Part shown: piece after piece, positions 41,974-50,252 of the stretch
Layout: every line of letters begins with the position of its first letter
How positions within the stretch are numbered: the stretch's first letter is position 1
NCBI RefSeq assembly: GCF_900116875.1
Contig: NZ_FPCC01000012.1
Coordinates: 34,230 to 98,229 of the forward strand
Origin: Butyrivibrio sp. INlla21
Lineage (GTDB): Bacteria > Bacillota > Clostridia > Lachnospirales > Lachnospiraceae
Direction of reading: 5' to 3'
Length of the DNA stretch: 64,000 nt
Made by a program: the position numbers and the translations under genes
Notes under the pieces: model-generated
Told to the model about the DNA's origin: nothing
Database searches by the model: none
The model's input: only the letters and a program-made list of their open reading frames with translations

Positions 41974-42603
41974 TTATTTTAGTCCGATTTTCTTCTGAGA
42001 AAGCATAAAAACCATGATAATCAGTGCCATTGGAACGACGCTTGCTATCCCAAGGCTGATACCGCCCGCACTGACCATGATATTGAATATCGCATGGAAG
42101 GTTATCGCAAAGCACAAAACGGCAAACGTTCCCATCATGCGTATCCAAGCTCTGTCCCACAGGGAGAAAAGACCTATCGCTATGGCCGTGCCGCACAAAA
42201 CATGCATTGCTCCCGTGCCAAAACCTCTGAGCATAAGGCTAAAGAGATCCTTAGTCCCGTATGAAGCAAGGAAGCATACATTTTCAAATGTCGCGAATCC
42301 AACGGAAACAAGGAGTATTCCGTTTATCGAATCCTCTTTTCCCGCTTCAAATATGATTATATAAAAAAGAATCGGCAGGAACTTGATACATTCTTCAACC
42401 GCAGGCGCCACGGCGTGAGAAGCGGTAACAAGATCTATCTCAAAGATCGCGGCAAAAAAGCTGCTGACATATGCCGCCAAAAGGCAACAGATCATGCCCG
42501 CAAGAAGAAATGTAAGCGCTCTGCGCCAGCTTCTCTTAAGACAAAGAATAGCCAGAAAAAGCGGCGCTGCCAGACAGATGAACGTGTTCTCCATGTATGT
42601 CAT
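41974..42603 (-). CDS. PrsW-type intramembrane protease
   Basis: A 209-residue membrane protein with about seven helices. It has all four PrsW-family motifs: EE-K in PAVEECIKFLPI, the FATFENVCFL motif (FxxxEN), HV in GTGAMHVLCG, and H-N in FHAIFNIM. Members are glutamic-type intramembrane proteases; Bacillus PrsW cuts the anti-sigma factor RsiW. The ATG at 42603 overlaps the upstream stop codon (ATGA) and has GGGAGG upstream; the longer frame to 42672 is inside the neighbouring gene. Within an operon headed by a sigma factor, cleavage of a partner anti-sigma protein is the natural role (inference). Confidence 0.88.
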   Translation of the reverse strand: MTYMENTFICLAAPLFLAILCLKRSWRRALTFLLAGMICCLLAAYVSSFFAAIFEIDLVTASHAVAPAVEECIKFLPILFYIIIFEAGKEDSINGILLVSVGFATFENVCFLASYGTKDLFSLMLRGFGTGAMHVLCGTAIAIGLFSLWDRAWIRMMGTFAVLCFAITFHAIFNIMVSAGGISLGIASVVPMALIIMVFMLSQKKIGLK

Positions 42604-43244
42604 TTTGCCACCTCCCTCTTTTTCACGATCCAAAATGCGAGGAAAATGACCGCCAGAAACATATTGAACCAATAGTACGGATTGTACCAGGTACTGTCAT
42701 ATCTGAAAAAAGAAGATGTCCAGGAGCCGTATTCACCCAAGCAGTTCAAAAGAACTACAATACTGATATTCCGGATATATCTGTCGTTAAAGAAAAGAAG
42801 ATTTCGGATAGAATTAAACATAAGAATCCCTGTAAGTATCGCATAAACAGTATTACTTACGTATTTTCCGTATTGCATGTACAAAAGAGCCATCCCGATA
42901 ACAAAAGGAATGGTAAGAAGCGGAATAAATCGCTTTATTCCGGTGTTTGGAACTTTGGAAGCAAAATCTTTTCCCAGGTGCTTCTCGCATTCCATAAAAA
43001 GGAAAAGACTAAGAAAGATATACGAAGCATACCAGCTAAGATCAGAAACAACAGCAATGTTCGGAGTTGCTCCGTAATAGAATGCAACTGCCTGCCAATA
43101 AAGATTGCCAAGCAGATAGCTCACATAAAAAAGATGCAGCAGAACCCAGGATTTCTCCCTGGTCTTAAATATGAAGTAGATCGAGATCGCCATGCAAATA
43201 AGCAATGAAACTATCTGAATGGCGGTATCAATAACATCAACCAT
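42600..43244 (-). CDS. Six-TM membrane protein of the sigma-factor operon
   Basis: A 214-residue hydrophobic protein with about six or seven helices and aromatic-rich loops (YWQAVAFYYG, FRYDSTWYNPYYWFNMFL). I do not recognise the family. It begins 4 bp after the 104-residue protein gene and overlaps the PrsW gene by 4 bp. Its place between a putative anti-sigma protein and a protease suggests a sensor or partner in signal release, but no motif confirms this. Confidence 0.8.
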   Translation of the reverse strand: MVDVIDTAIQIVSLLICMAISIYFIFKTREKSWVLLHLFYVSYLLGNLYWQAVAFYYGATPNIAVVSDLSWYASYIFLSLFLFMECEKHLGKDFASKVPNTGIKRFIPLLTIPFVIGMALLYMQYGKYVSNTVYAILTGILMFNSIRNLLFFNDRYIRNISIVVLLNCLGEYGSWTSSFFRYDSTWYNPYYWFNMFLAVIFLAFWIVKKREVAK

Positions 43245-43248
43245 CAGC

Positions 43249-43563
43249 TCACTCTTCTTTCATTCTTTTATTGATAAGTACGCAAAAAAGTGTAAACGCT
43301 ATTCCAAGACACAGAGAGATAAGAGCAACCATGATATATCCAAGTGCTCCGTTCTCGGCAAAAATACTTCCGGTCATGCTCCCCGGTACACCCGCCGCGG
43401 TTGTTTTGGGAAGACGTGCGATCATAACAGCCGACGTGATCGCAAGAAACAAGCTTGCCACAAAGGCTACAGCGGTCTGTATCGCGATTACTTTTTGCGC
43501 TTTCTTTTTTTCAAGCACAGCCATTTTGCGGTGCAGTTCCTTTACTCTTTCCTCAGATCTCAT
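43249..43563 (-). CDS. 104-residue two-TM protein, candidate anti-sigma factor
   Basis: A small membrane protein with an N-terminal cytoplasmic stretch (SEERVKELHRKMAVLEKKK, about 20 residues) and two helices (about 25-45 and 73-97). It overlaps the sigma-factor gene by 11 bp. A membrane protein translationally coupled to an ECF-like sigma gene is usually its anti-sigma factor, but the cytoplasmic part here is very short and lacks a zinc motif. It is a paralogue of the protein at 41552-41866. Confidence 0.78.
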   Translation of the reverse strand: MRSEERVKELHRKMAVLEKKKAQKVIAIQTAVAFVASLFLAITSAVMIARLPKTTAAGVPGSMTGSIFAENGALGYIMVALISLCLGIAFTLFCVLINKRMKEE

Positions 43564-44122
43564 ATCGTGTTATTCCTTCTCTTTCAAGCTCTTTCCTAAG
43601 TATCTTTTTACCGTTCGCAAGAAGATTGTCTATCTTCTTCTTGCTGCACGCCATTATCTGCGCAGCCTGATCGTAGCTTAAGTCCATGGCATATTTAAGC
43701 CAAAGTGCCTCTCGATACTGAGTAGGTATAAGATTCAGGCACTTATGAAGTGAACTGATATTTTCATCGATAACAGTCTTTCTCTCCGGAGTAACCTCTT
43801 CCGAGATGATATCGTCGGGAAGACTGAACTCGTTTTGCTTAAGCTTTTTTCTCCAGAGGCGACAAGCCATATGTCTGGCGGTCTTAAAAAGATATGCCTT
43901 AAAGCAGCCCTCTCCGATCTTAGGCTTCTTAACAAGGATCGCCGCAAACGAATCAAGCATCAGATCCTCGGCATCGTGATAATCACCGATAAAAGAAAAA
44001 AGGTAAGATGTAAGCAGATCTCCGTAGCGAAGCATAAGCTCATCGCCCGCCTTCGCATCACCTTTTAAATAACCGTTATATAATTCGTCGTCACTTGGAA
44101 GTTTCTTATTATCAGGATTCAT
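43553..44122 (-). CDS. RNA polymerase ECF-type sigma factor
   Basis: A 189-residue sigma-70-family protein. Region 2 (about 15-90) shows LMLRYGDLLTSYLFSFIGDYHDAEDLMLDSFAAIL and FKAYLFKTARHMACRLWRKK. Region 4 (about 120-180) shows LNLIPTQYREALWLKYAMDLSYDQAAQIMACSKKKIDNLLANGKKIL. Size and domain pair are those of group 4 (ECF) factors. It is the first gene of the operon sigma, 104-residue membrane protein, six-TM protein, PrsW protease. Autoregulation is likely; I could not identify its target promoter. Confidence 0.92.
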   Translation of the reverse strand: MNPDNKKLPSDDELYNGYLKGDAKAGDELMLRYGDLLTSYLFSFIGDYHDAEDLMLDSFAAILVKKPKIGEGCFKAYLFKTARHMACRLWRKKLKQNEFSLPDDIISEEVTPERKTVIDENISSLHKCLNLIPTQYREALWLKYAMDLSYDQAAQIMACSKKKIDNLLANGKKILRKELEREGITRYEI

Positions 44123-44687
44123 ACCACAAATCTCTCAAGACATGCATAATAATATAACTATTTACATTTATGATATCATCAGGATTTCGGTATGAAAAGA
44201 ATTTTATATTATACGAAAAAAACTCGGATTTTCTAATTATTCACCAACTTGCAGGACAAAAGAAATTTCTCGCCAATGTCTCCAAAAGCTCCACTAATTC
44301 TCCCGGAGTATTCGCGATAATTAAGAACACGGGCTCTCATAACCCATGCAAAATGAAAGGAGTTTCATGCACAAAATCTAATTCAAAAAAATAAAGCCAA
44401 ATCTATATATCTAGGAGATTCCGTGCAAGTTGGTGTTTGGAAAAAATTGCTCTGAAACGAGCAATACAGGACGATTGTCCTGCGTGACGTGATGATGTGT
44501 AAAAACAGGTTGTCTTGTTCACGTTTCCGATGGGCATAGATTATCACCATGAAAATATGATGTAAATAGCCTTTGCTCAAACTTAAGGAAATCTACCGTA
44601 AATCTTAAGAAAGTCATAAGAAGTTTACTTAATTCCGCATCTTGATTATCTGAATTCTCAGAAATGATATTCATAGGAAGTTCCTAT
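44123..44687. other. Gene-free, hairpin-rich region
   Basis: About 565 bp with no credible gene. CACCAACTTGCA at 44242-44253 is perfectly inverted at 44424-44435. Between them is an ATGAAA-GGAG-TTTCAT hairpin near 44353-44368. Just after the right arm, two perfect 6-bp hairpins stand side by side: TTGCTC/GAGCAA (44447-44464) and CAGGAC/GTCCTG (44467-44482). A palindrome ATAGGAAGTTCCTAT is at 44673-44687. Possible meanings are a remnant of a small non-autonomous element or an unknown structured RNA. Confidence 0.4.
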
Positions 44688-44690
44688 AAC

Positions 44691-44728
44691 AAAAAACCCG
44701 GAACCTCCGAATAAGGAAGTCCCGGGTC
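44691..44728 (-). terminator. Terminator of the zinc-ribbon protein gene
   Basis: A 13-bp stem with two G-U pairs (ACCCGGGACTTCC with GGAGGTTCCGGGT), followed by TTTTTT on the minus strand. It lies 33 bp past the stop at 44761. Confidence 0.85.
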
Positions 44729-44760
44729 ATAACAATCATATCACTTAATATATTTAGATA

Positions 44761-45324
44761 TCAGCCCTTAAATATTCCGATCTCGCTGATAATAGGTGCT
44801 TCGATCGCCTTACCGTTAAGTGCGTTTACTACAGCGATGATCTTGACAACAGCCAAAACGAGAAGACATGCGCCTGTAACGAACCATCCAAGGAAAGGAA
44901 TTACAGCGGGAATAACTACTACGATCGCAGCAATCTCAAGCTTAACAGCCTGCTTTGCATGGAATCTTGTAAAAGGTGAATTGTTGACAAGAAGAGCGGC
45001 GATTATTCCAAGCACTCCGAAAATATAAGCAAAAGCTGCAAAAAGCTTGTTATCTGCTATATCTCTGACATCATACTCACTTGTATGATCCTTGGGATTA
45101 TAATACTGCTGATAAGGATTGAACTGAGTCTGCGCAGGCGGCATCTGTGCCGGCATCGGTCCGCTCTGAGCCGGTATCGGTCCGCTCTGAGCAGCGCTCT
45201 GATTGTTATCTACAGGCTGTGCTCCCTGAATACCAGGGTTACCCTGTTCAAGGCTTACACCGCAACTTTCGCAAAATTTAGCATCATCGGCCATCTGTGT
45301 GCCGCAATTAGGACATGTTTTCAT
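44761..45324 (-). CDS. Zinc-ribbon membrane protein
   Basis: A 187-residue protein. The N-terminal zinc ribbon has two CxxC pairs (CPNCGTQMADDAKFCESCG), then a Pro/Gln/Ala-rich linker with repeated SGPIPAQSGPMPAQ units (about 45-75), and a C-terminal membrane part with three or four helices (about 92-180, DUF4870-like, RFHAKQAVKLEIAAIVVVIP). Proteins of this plan are common in Lachnospiraceae and have no firm function. It has its own terminator and no linked genes. Confidence 0.85.
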   Translation of the reverse strand: MKTCPNCGTQMADDAKFCESCGVSLEQGNPGIQGAQPVDNNQSAAQSGPIPAQSGPMPAQMPPAQTQFNPYQQYYNPKDHTSEYDVRDIADNKLFAAFAYIFGVLGIIAALLVNNSPFTRFHAKQAVKLEIAAIVVVIPAVIPFLGWFVTGACLLVLAVVKIIAVVNALNGKAIEAPIISEIGIFKG

Positions 45325-45413
45325 GATATGTGTACCCCCTATTGCAAATTATTATTATTTCAATAATTTTACTTCCAACCCCCCGTCTTTTCAAGCCTTT
45401 ATCCATGTTTTAT

Positions 45414-45442
45414 TTGCTAGTGGGTCTATCATAATGCATAAT
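45414..45442 (+). promoter_or_regulatory. Possible promoter of the GTPase-NYN gene
   Basis: TTGCTA (45414-45419), 17-bp spacer, CATAAT (45437-45442), 38 bp before the ATG. Confidence 0.45.
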
Positions 45443-45480
45443 AAAAAGAGCAATTTCTTTTTTTGCGGAAGGACTAAACA

Positions 45481-48210
45481 ATGAACAACCTTACAATGGG
45501 CATACTCGCCCACGTTGATGCCGGTAAGACAACACTCTCCGAAGCTATGCTGTACTTATCGGGCGCCATCAGAAAAGCCGGAAGAGTCGACCACAAGGAC
45601 ACTTTTCTTGACACATACGAACTTGAAAGAGCCCGCGGAATAACCATTTTCTCCAAGCAGGCTGTTTTTGAATACAACGAGACCAGATTCGATCTTCTCG
45701 ATACTCCGGGACATACCGATTTTTCACCCGAGATGGAGAGAACACTTCAGGTACTTGATCTTGCCGTCCTTATGATAAGCGCTTCGGACGGCGTCACAGG
45801 TCAGGTCAAGCTCCTTTACAAGCTTCTTGATCACTACAAGATACCAACGGTTATATTTGTAAATAAGATGGATCAGGCGCTCGCCGACAAGGATCGGTGT
45901 CTTAACGACATCAGGAATTCTCTCTCTTCTTCATGTATTGACCTAAGCGAAGGGTATGATGCTCCCGAAATCCAAGAGGAGCTTGCCATGTGCGATGAAG
46001 CTCTTCTTTCAGATTTTTTAAACGGAAAAAAGATTGAAAAAGAGGATATCTATTCGCTTGTAAGAAAAAGAAACTGCTTCCCCATTCTCTTTGGTTCCGC
46101 ACTTAAGATGGAAGGGGTAAAAGAACTGCTTGATCTGGTATCAGACCTTGCTCCTACAATCTGCAGTAGCGAAATCCTCGATTCATCAGCCGATGCGAAA
46201 GGTACAGCCGGAACCTCTGCATTCGGCGCCAGAGTATTTAAGATAAGCCGTGACCCTTCGGGAAACAGGCTCACTCATCTTAAGATCACAGGCGGCACTT
46301 TAAATGTAAGAGACGTTATCGGCGATGAAAAAGTCGACCAGATAAGGATCTATGCGGGTGATAAATATGAAGCTGTACAAAGCGCGACTGCCGGGATGAT
46401 CTGCTCCGTCACGGGACTAAAAAACACCTCTCCCGGCCAGGGCCTTGGATACCTTGAAGGAGATACTGTTTCGGAAGTCTTACAGCCCATCCTTTCTTGC
46501 GCGCTGCTGCTTCCCGAGGACATCAATCCCGTGACCGTTTATAACGACCTCAAAAACCTTGAGGAAGAAGAGCCCATGCTTCGCGTTTCCTATTCGGAAG
46601 AGACTAAGTCTATCGAAGTACGCGTTATGGGCGAAGTTCAAAAAGAGATACTTAAGCATATATTAAAGACCAGATTTAACATCGAGGCACAATTTGGCCC
46701 CGCACATATCGTATATAAAGAAACAATAGCAGGTCCCGTTGAGGGTGTCGGACACTTTGAGCCGCTTCGCCACTACGCCGAAGTGCATCTTCTTATTGAA
46801 CCAACGGAACCCGGAAGCGGAATCTCTTTTGACAGTAATTGCAGTACCGATGAGCTTGCTCTTAACTGGCAGAGACTCATCCTTACTCACCTTGCGGAAA
46901 AGAAACATCTCGGTGTCCTCACAGGTTCCGAGCTTACCGACGTCAAGATAACTCTCATCGCCGGACGCGCTCACGAAAAGCATACCGAGGGCGGTGATTT
47001 CAGGCAGGCCACCTACAGAGCGGTAAGACAGGGACTTATGCAGGCTGATTCCGTTCTTCTTGAGCCCATTTTAGAATATAGGCTTGAAGTCCCTGTAGAC
47101 TGCGTAGGAAGAGCGCTTAACGATATGCAAAGAATGAACGGTACCGTGTCTGCTCCCGATATAGAGGGCAATTTCTCTATCATCACGGGTACTGTGCCTG
47201 TGGAATGCCTTGGTAACTACGCACAAGAACTCTCCGCTTACACCCACGGAGAAGGCCGTCTTTTCACAACACTTAGCGGCTACAGTCCTTGCCACAACAC
47301 CGAGGAAATTCTTGAAGAGTATGACTACTATCCCGATCTTGATACGGACAATCCTTCATCTTCGGTCTTCTGTCAGCACGGCGCCGCAACGATAATCCCT
47401 TGGGATGAAGTCGGAAGTCACATGCACATAGATACGGGTTGGAGCAAGGATTCCGGTGCAGGCACATCTACAGATCTTGTGGATAATATAGACATGGAGG
47501 CTCTTAAAAAACTTCAGGCAAAAAGAGCATCTATGGAAGACACACGCTCTTTTTCAGAAAAACAAAGAGATTACTTCGCTGCCGAAGATGAGCTGAAAGC
47601 CATCTTTGAAAGAACCTACGGCAAGGTAAAACCAAGAGTCGGAAATTCCAAGACCGAATTTGACGAAAGCTCTTTTACCGGACCCGATGAGAGCGTTAGG
47701 GACTACGCTGTTGAACAGGAAAAAGAGAAAAAGCACAGCAACCTCAGCAAAAAAGCAGACGAAGATCCGAATAAAGAGTTTCTTTTGATAGACGGATACA
47801 ACATAATATATGCCTCGGAGAACCTTAAAGCTCTGGCTCAGACCGACCTCAAGGCAGCACGCGATTCTCTGATCGACATCCTGAACAATTTCCAGGGCTA
47901 TCGCAGAGAAGAGCTGATACTCGTTTTCGACGCATACAGAGTTCGCGGCGGCACTGAGCATGTCGAGAAGCAGGGAAACCTCACCGTCATCTATACAAAA
48001 GAAGCAGAGACCGCGGATCAGTACATAGAAAAGGCCGCTCACATAATCAGCAAAAAATACCGCGTAAAGGTCGCAACCTCAGACGCCATCGAGCAGATCA
48101 TCGTGTTCGGATCGGGCGCTGTCAGAATGTCCGCAAGAGAATTGTGGAAAGAGATTGAATTAACGAATGAGCAGATAAGAAAAAAGATAAATAAGAATCA
48201 TAACACTTGA
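45481..48210 (+). CDS. EF-G/TetM-like ribosomal GTPase fused to a YacP/Rae1-like NYN nuclease
   Basis: A 909-residue fusion. Residues 1-650 follow the ribosomal-protection (TetM/OtrA) branch of translational GTPases: G1 AHVDAGKTTL, switch DTYELERARGITI, G3 DTPGHTDF, G4 VNKMDQ, then domains II-V. Residues about 650-755 form a charged linker. Residues 760-909 are a PIN/NYN domain of the YacP (Rae1) type: FLLIDGYNIIYA, VFDAYR, TADQYIEKAAH and ATSDAIEQ give the acidic residues. Rae1 of Bacillus cuts mRNA in the ribosomal A site, and TetM-like factors enter the same site, so a ribosome-targeted RNase is a reasonable model (inference). Resistance to tetracycline should not be assumed. The ATG at 45481 has GGAAGGA upstream. 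The gene is transcribed alone. Confidence 0.9.
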   Translation: MNNLTMGILAHVDAGKTTLSEAMLYLSGAIRKAGRVDHKDTFLDTYELERARGITIFSKQAVFEYNETRFDLLDTPGHTDFSPEMERTLQVLDLAVLMISASDGVTGQVKLLYKLLDHYKIPTVIFVNKMDQALADKDRCLNDIRNSLSSSCIDLSEGYDAPEIQEELAMCDEALLSDFLNGKKIEKEDIYSLVRKRNCFPILFGSALKMEGVKELLDLVSDLAPTICSSEILDSSADAKGTAGTSAFGARVFKISRDPSGNRLTHLKITGGTLNVRDVIGDEKVDQIRIYAGDKYEAVQSATAGMICSVTGLKNTSPGQGLGYLEGDTVSEVLQPILSCALLLPEDINPVTVYNDLKNLEEEEPMLRVSYSEETKSIEVRVMGEVQKEILKHILKTRFNIEAQFGPAHIVYKETIAGPVEGVGHFEPLRHYAEVHLLIEPTEPGSGISFDSNCSTDELALNWQRLILTHLAEKKHLGVLTGSELTDVKITLIAGRAHEKHTEGGDFRQATYRAVRQGLMQADSVLLEPILEYRLEVPVDCVGRALNDMQRMNGTVSAPDIEGNFSIITGTVPVECLGNYAQELSAYTHGEGRLFTTLSGYSPCHNTEEILEEYDYYPDLDTDNPSSSVFCQHGAATIIPWDEVGSHMHIDTGWSKDSGAGTSTDLVDNIDMEALKKLQAKRASMEDTRSFSEKQRDYFAAEDELKAIFERTYGKVKPRVGNSKTEFDESSFTGPDESVRDYAVEQEKEKKHSNLSKKADEDPNKEFLLIDGYNIIYASENLKALAQTDLKAARDSLIDILNNFQGYRREELILVFDAYRVRGGTEHVEKQGNLTVIYTKEAETADQYIEKAAHIISKKYRVKVATSDAIEQIIVFGSGAVRMSARELWKEIELTNEQIRKKINKNHNT

Positions 48211-48252
48211 AATAAAATTTCTTAAAGCACATAAATATTGCGTAAAACCTAT

Positions 48253-48279
48253 TAACTTTTTATAAAAATAAGCCGATAA
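48253..48279 (+). promoter_or_regulatory. Sigma-28 (FliA/SigD) promoter of the chemoreceptor gene
   Basis: TAAC (48253-48256), 15-bp spacer, GCCGATAA (48272-48279). The -10 is a perfect match to the motility sigma consensus and the -35 differs by one base from TAAA. It lies 44 bp before the ATG. Confidence 0.88.
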
Positions 48280-48322
48280 TTAAGAAGTAACATACTATCG
48301 AGAAAAAGCGGGGGTATATCTC

Positions 48323-50173
48323 ATGAAAGAGAAGAAAAGGAATTCCGGTTTTCGTGCCAGCATGTCTGCCATCTTACTTCTTATCACGTTTCCACTAATA
48401 ATCGCACTTATTGCAAGCATTATTTTCAGCAATGTGCAGATGAAGAGCATTGAGAAGGCTGATGAAGAAATCTATTATGATATGCTCTATACCATCAATT
48501 CGGATCTTATTAATGCCGACAGAGATATGCATCAGGCCATGCTCTCTATCACCAGATATATTGCCAACTTTAAGTATGCCAATATGTCTACTCTTACGGG
48601 ATACATGGACGATGTTAAGGTCAATATAGAAGAGACTTCGCAGAGAGTTGAAGAAGCAACCTCTCTCGCGCAGAAGAATGCGTACCTTTACAATACCATC
48701 ACTGCCGAGAACGGTATGACATTTTCACAGTGTTATGACACTTTCTCAACTTATTTTGTCGCATGGCAGGAAGATTATAAGAATACATTGGGTAGCGGAG
48801 AAGAATACAACGCTGGTTCCGGTGAGATCAAAAGACTTTCCGATGACTTTGACACAGCTAGATCCGCTCTTAATGATATGGTTGATATTGCCGACAGATG
48901 GGCCAAGGAAGAAAAGAGCATCAATACAGCAAATATCGCCAAGAAGATTGTTGCAAGCTCAACTATCTTCGGTATTATAGCTGCTGTTCTTTTGGTATTT
49001 ACATTTATAATGCTCGGAAATATCCTGAAAAGCCTTAAGCAGATATCCAAAGCAGTTGAAAGAGTCGCATCAGGTGACTTTGTTACCAAGATTCATCCGA
49101 CCAGCATTGTAAAAGACTTCAATAAGATCGGACATGCTCTTGAAGGAATGCGCCATGAGCTCAGAAACGCTCTTGTTAAAGTTATAAACCATGCAGATAC
49201 CGTCAACAGCAAGGCTGAACTTGCCAAAGATTCAATTGCAAGCTCTCAGAGAACAACAACAGACATCAGCTCTGCGGTTAATGACCTTGCATCCGGTGCA
49301 ACGGCTATGGCTCAGGATGTTCAGAGTACATCCTCCATTACCATCAACATCGGTTCTTCTGTTGACAGTGTGCTTGAATCCGCCAATTCCAACCTTGAAA
49401 AAGGTCGCCTTGTATACGGTGAATCTTCCAAGGTTAAGGAGCAGCTTGAACAGATCAAGCTCCAGGATCAGAAAACAGACGAGATGGCTACCAAAGTTGC
49501 GGAGTCAGTTAATGAGACGGCCAACGTTGTTGAGCAGATCTCCACTGCTGCCGAGTCCATCATTTCAATAGCAAGCCAGACCAACCTCCTTGCTCTCAAC
49601 GCTTCAATCGAGGCTGCAAGAGCAGGTGAAGCGGGAAGAGGTTTCTCTGTTGTTGCAGATAACATCAAGAATCTTGCGGGCGATACCAATAATCTCGCAG
49701 GCGAGATCACCAACATGCTCTCGACAATTACCGATTATTCCAATACAAACAAGGAACTCACAGAGAGCATCAAAGAAGCTACTACCAATGAGGCTGCAGC
49801 CCTTGAGGAAATGAGTGAATCCTTCGATCAGATGCTTCAACTCCTCAAAGAGACCGAGGAAGGCAACAAGCAGATCGCAGCTCTCGTTGAGCAGATGAAC
49901 ACAGATAAGGCCAACATCCTAAGTTCTGTTGAATCTCTTTCAAGCATCTCCGAAGAGAACGCAGCTTCTACTCAGGAAACAAGCGCTTCTCTCATGGAAC
50001 TTGATACAAATATGGAATCTGTTGTTGAGCAGGCTCAGGATCTCCAGAAGATCGCCGAAGAGCTCACAACCAACGTCAAATACTTCAAAGTCCAGCTTCC
50101 AAGCAAGGACGCTGCAGAAGATATCGCCAAGGCAATCGACGAAGCTGCTGCGAAGGACAAAGCACAGGCTTAA
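48323..50173 (+). CDS. Methyl-accepting chemotaxis protein 1
   Basis: A 616-residue chemoreceptor. There is a first helix (about 15-35), an extracellular helical sensor (about 36-215), a second helix (about 217-240), HAMP (about 240-295) and a cytoplasmic coiled-coil signalling domain with the hairpin tip [31 protein letters not shown], which contacts CheA/CheW. There is no CheR-binding pentapeptide at the C-terminus. It stands alone behind a sigma-28 promoter, so it belongs to the motility regulon. The ligand is unknown. A terminator follows at 50192. Confidence 0.95.
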   Translation: MKEKKRNSGFRASMSAILLLITFPLIIALIASIIFSNVQMKSIEKADEEIYYDMLYTINSDLINADRDMHQAMLSITRYIANFKYANMSTLTGYMDDVKVNIEETSQRVEEATSLAQKNAYLYNTITAENGMTFSQCYDTFSTYFVAWQEDYKNTLGSGEEYNAGSGEIKRLSDDFDTARSALNDMVDIADRWAKEEKSINTANIAKKIVASSTIFGIIAAVLLVFTFIMLGNILKSLKQISKAVERVASGDFVTKIHPTSIVKDFNKIGHALEGMRHELRNALVKVINHADTVNSKAELAKDSIASSQRTTTDISSAVNDLASGATAMAQDVQSTSSITINIGSSVDSVLESANSNLEKGRLVYGESSKVKEQLEQIKLQDQKTDEMATKVAESVNETANVVEQISTAAESIISIASQTNLLALNASIEAARAGEAGRGFSVVADNIKNLAGDTNNLAGEITNMLSTITDYSNTNKELTESIKEATTNEAAALEEMSESFDQMLQLLKETEEGNKQIAALVEQMNTDKANILSSVESLSSISEENAASTQETSASLMELDTNMESVVEQAQDLQKIAEELTTNVKYFKVQLPSKDAAEDIAKAIDEAAAKDKAQA

Positions 50174-50191
50174 GCCAATATATTACGCTAT

Positions 50192-50227
50192 AAAGGCGTC
50201 GCAGGTTTTATCCCGCGGCGCCTTTTT
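50192..50227 (+). terminator. Terminator after chemoreceptor 1
   Basis: Stem AAGGCGTCGCAGG with CCCGCGGCGCCTT (one mismatch, one G-U), followed by TTTTT. Confidence 0.85.
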
Positions 50228-50252
50228 ATCTGCATTTATTTCCGGTATTCGT

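Noticed and set aside
44383..44580. 65-codon minus-strand frame in the gene-free gap
   Set aside because: No ribosome site, odd composition, and it spans two hairpins.
45481..47400. Tetracycline resistance gene
   Set aside because: The protein is TetM-like by fold but carries a nuclease fusion common in this group; sequence alone does not support resistance.
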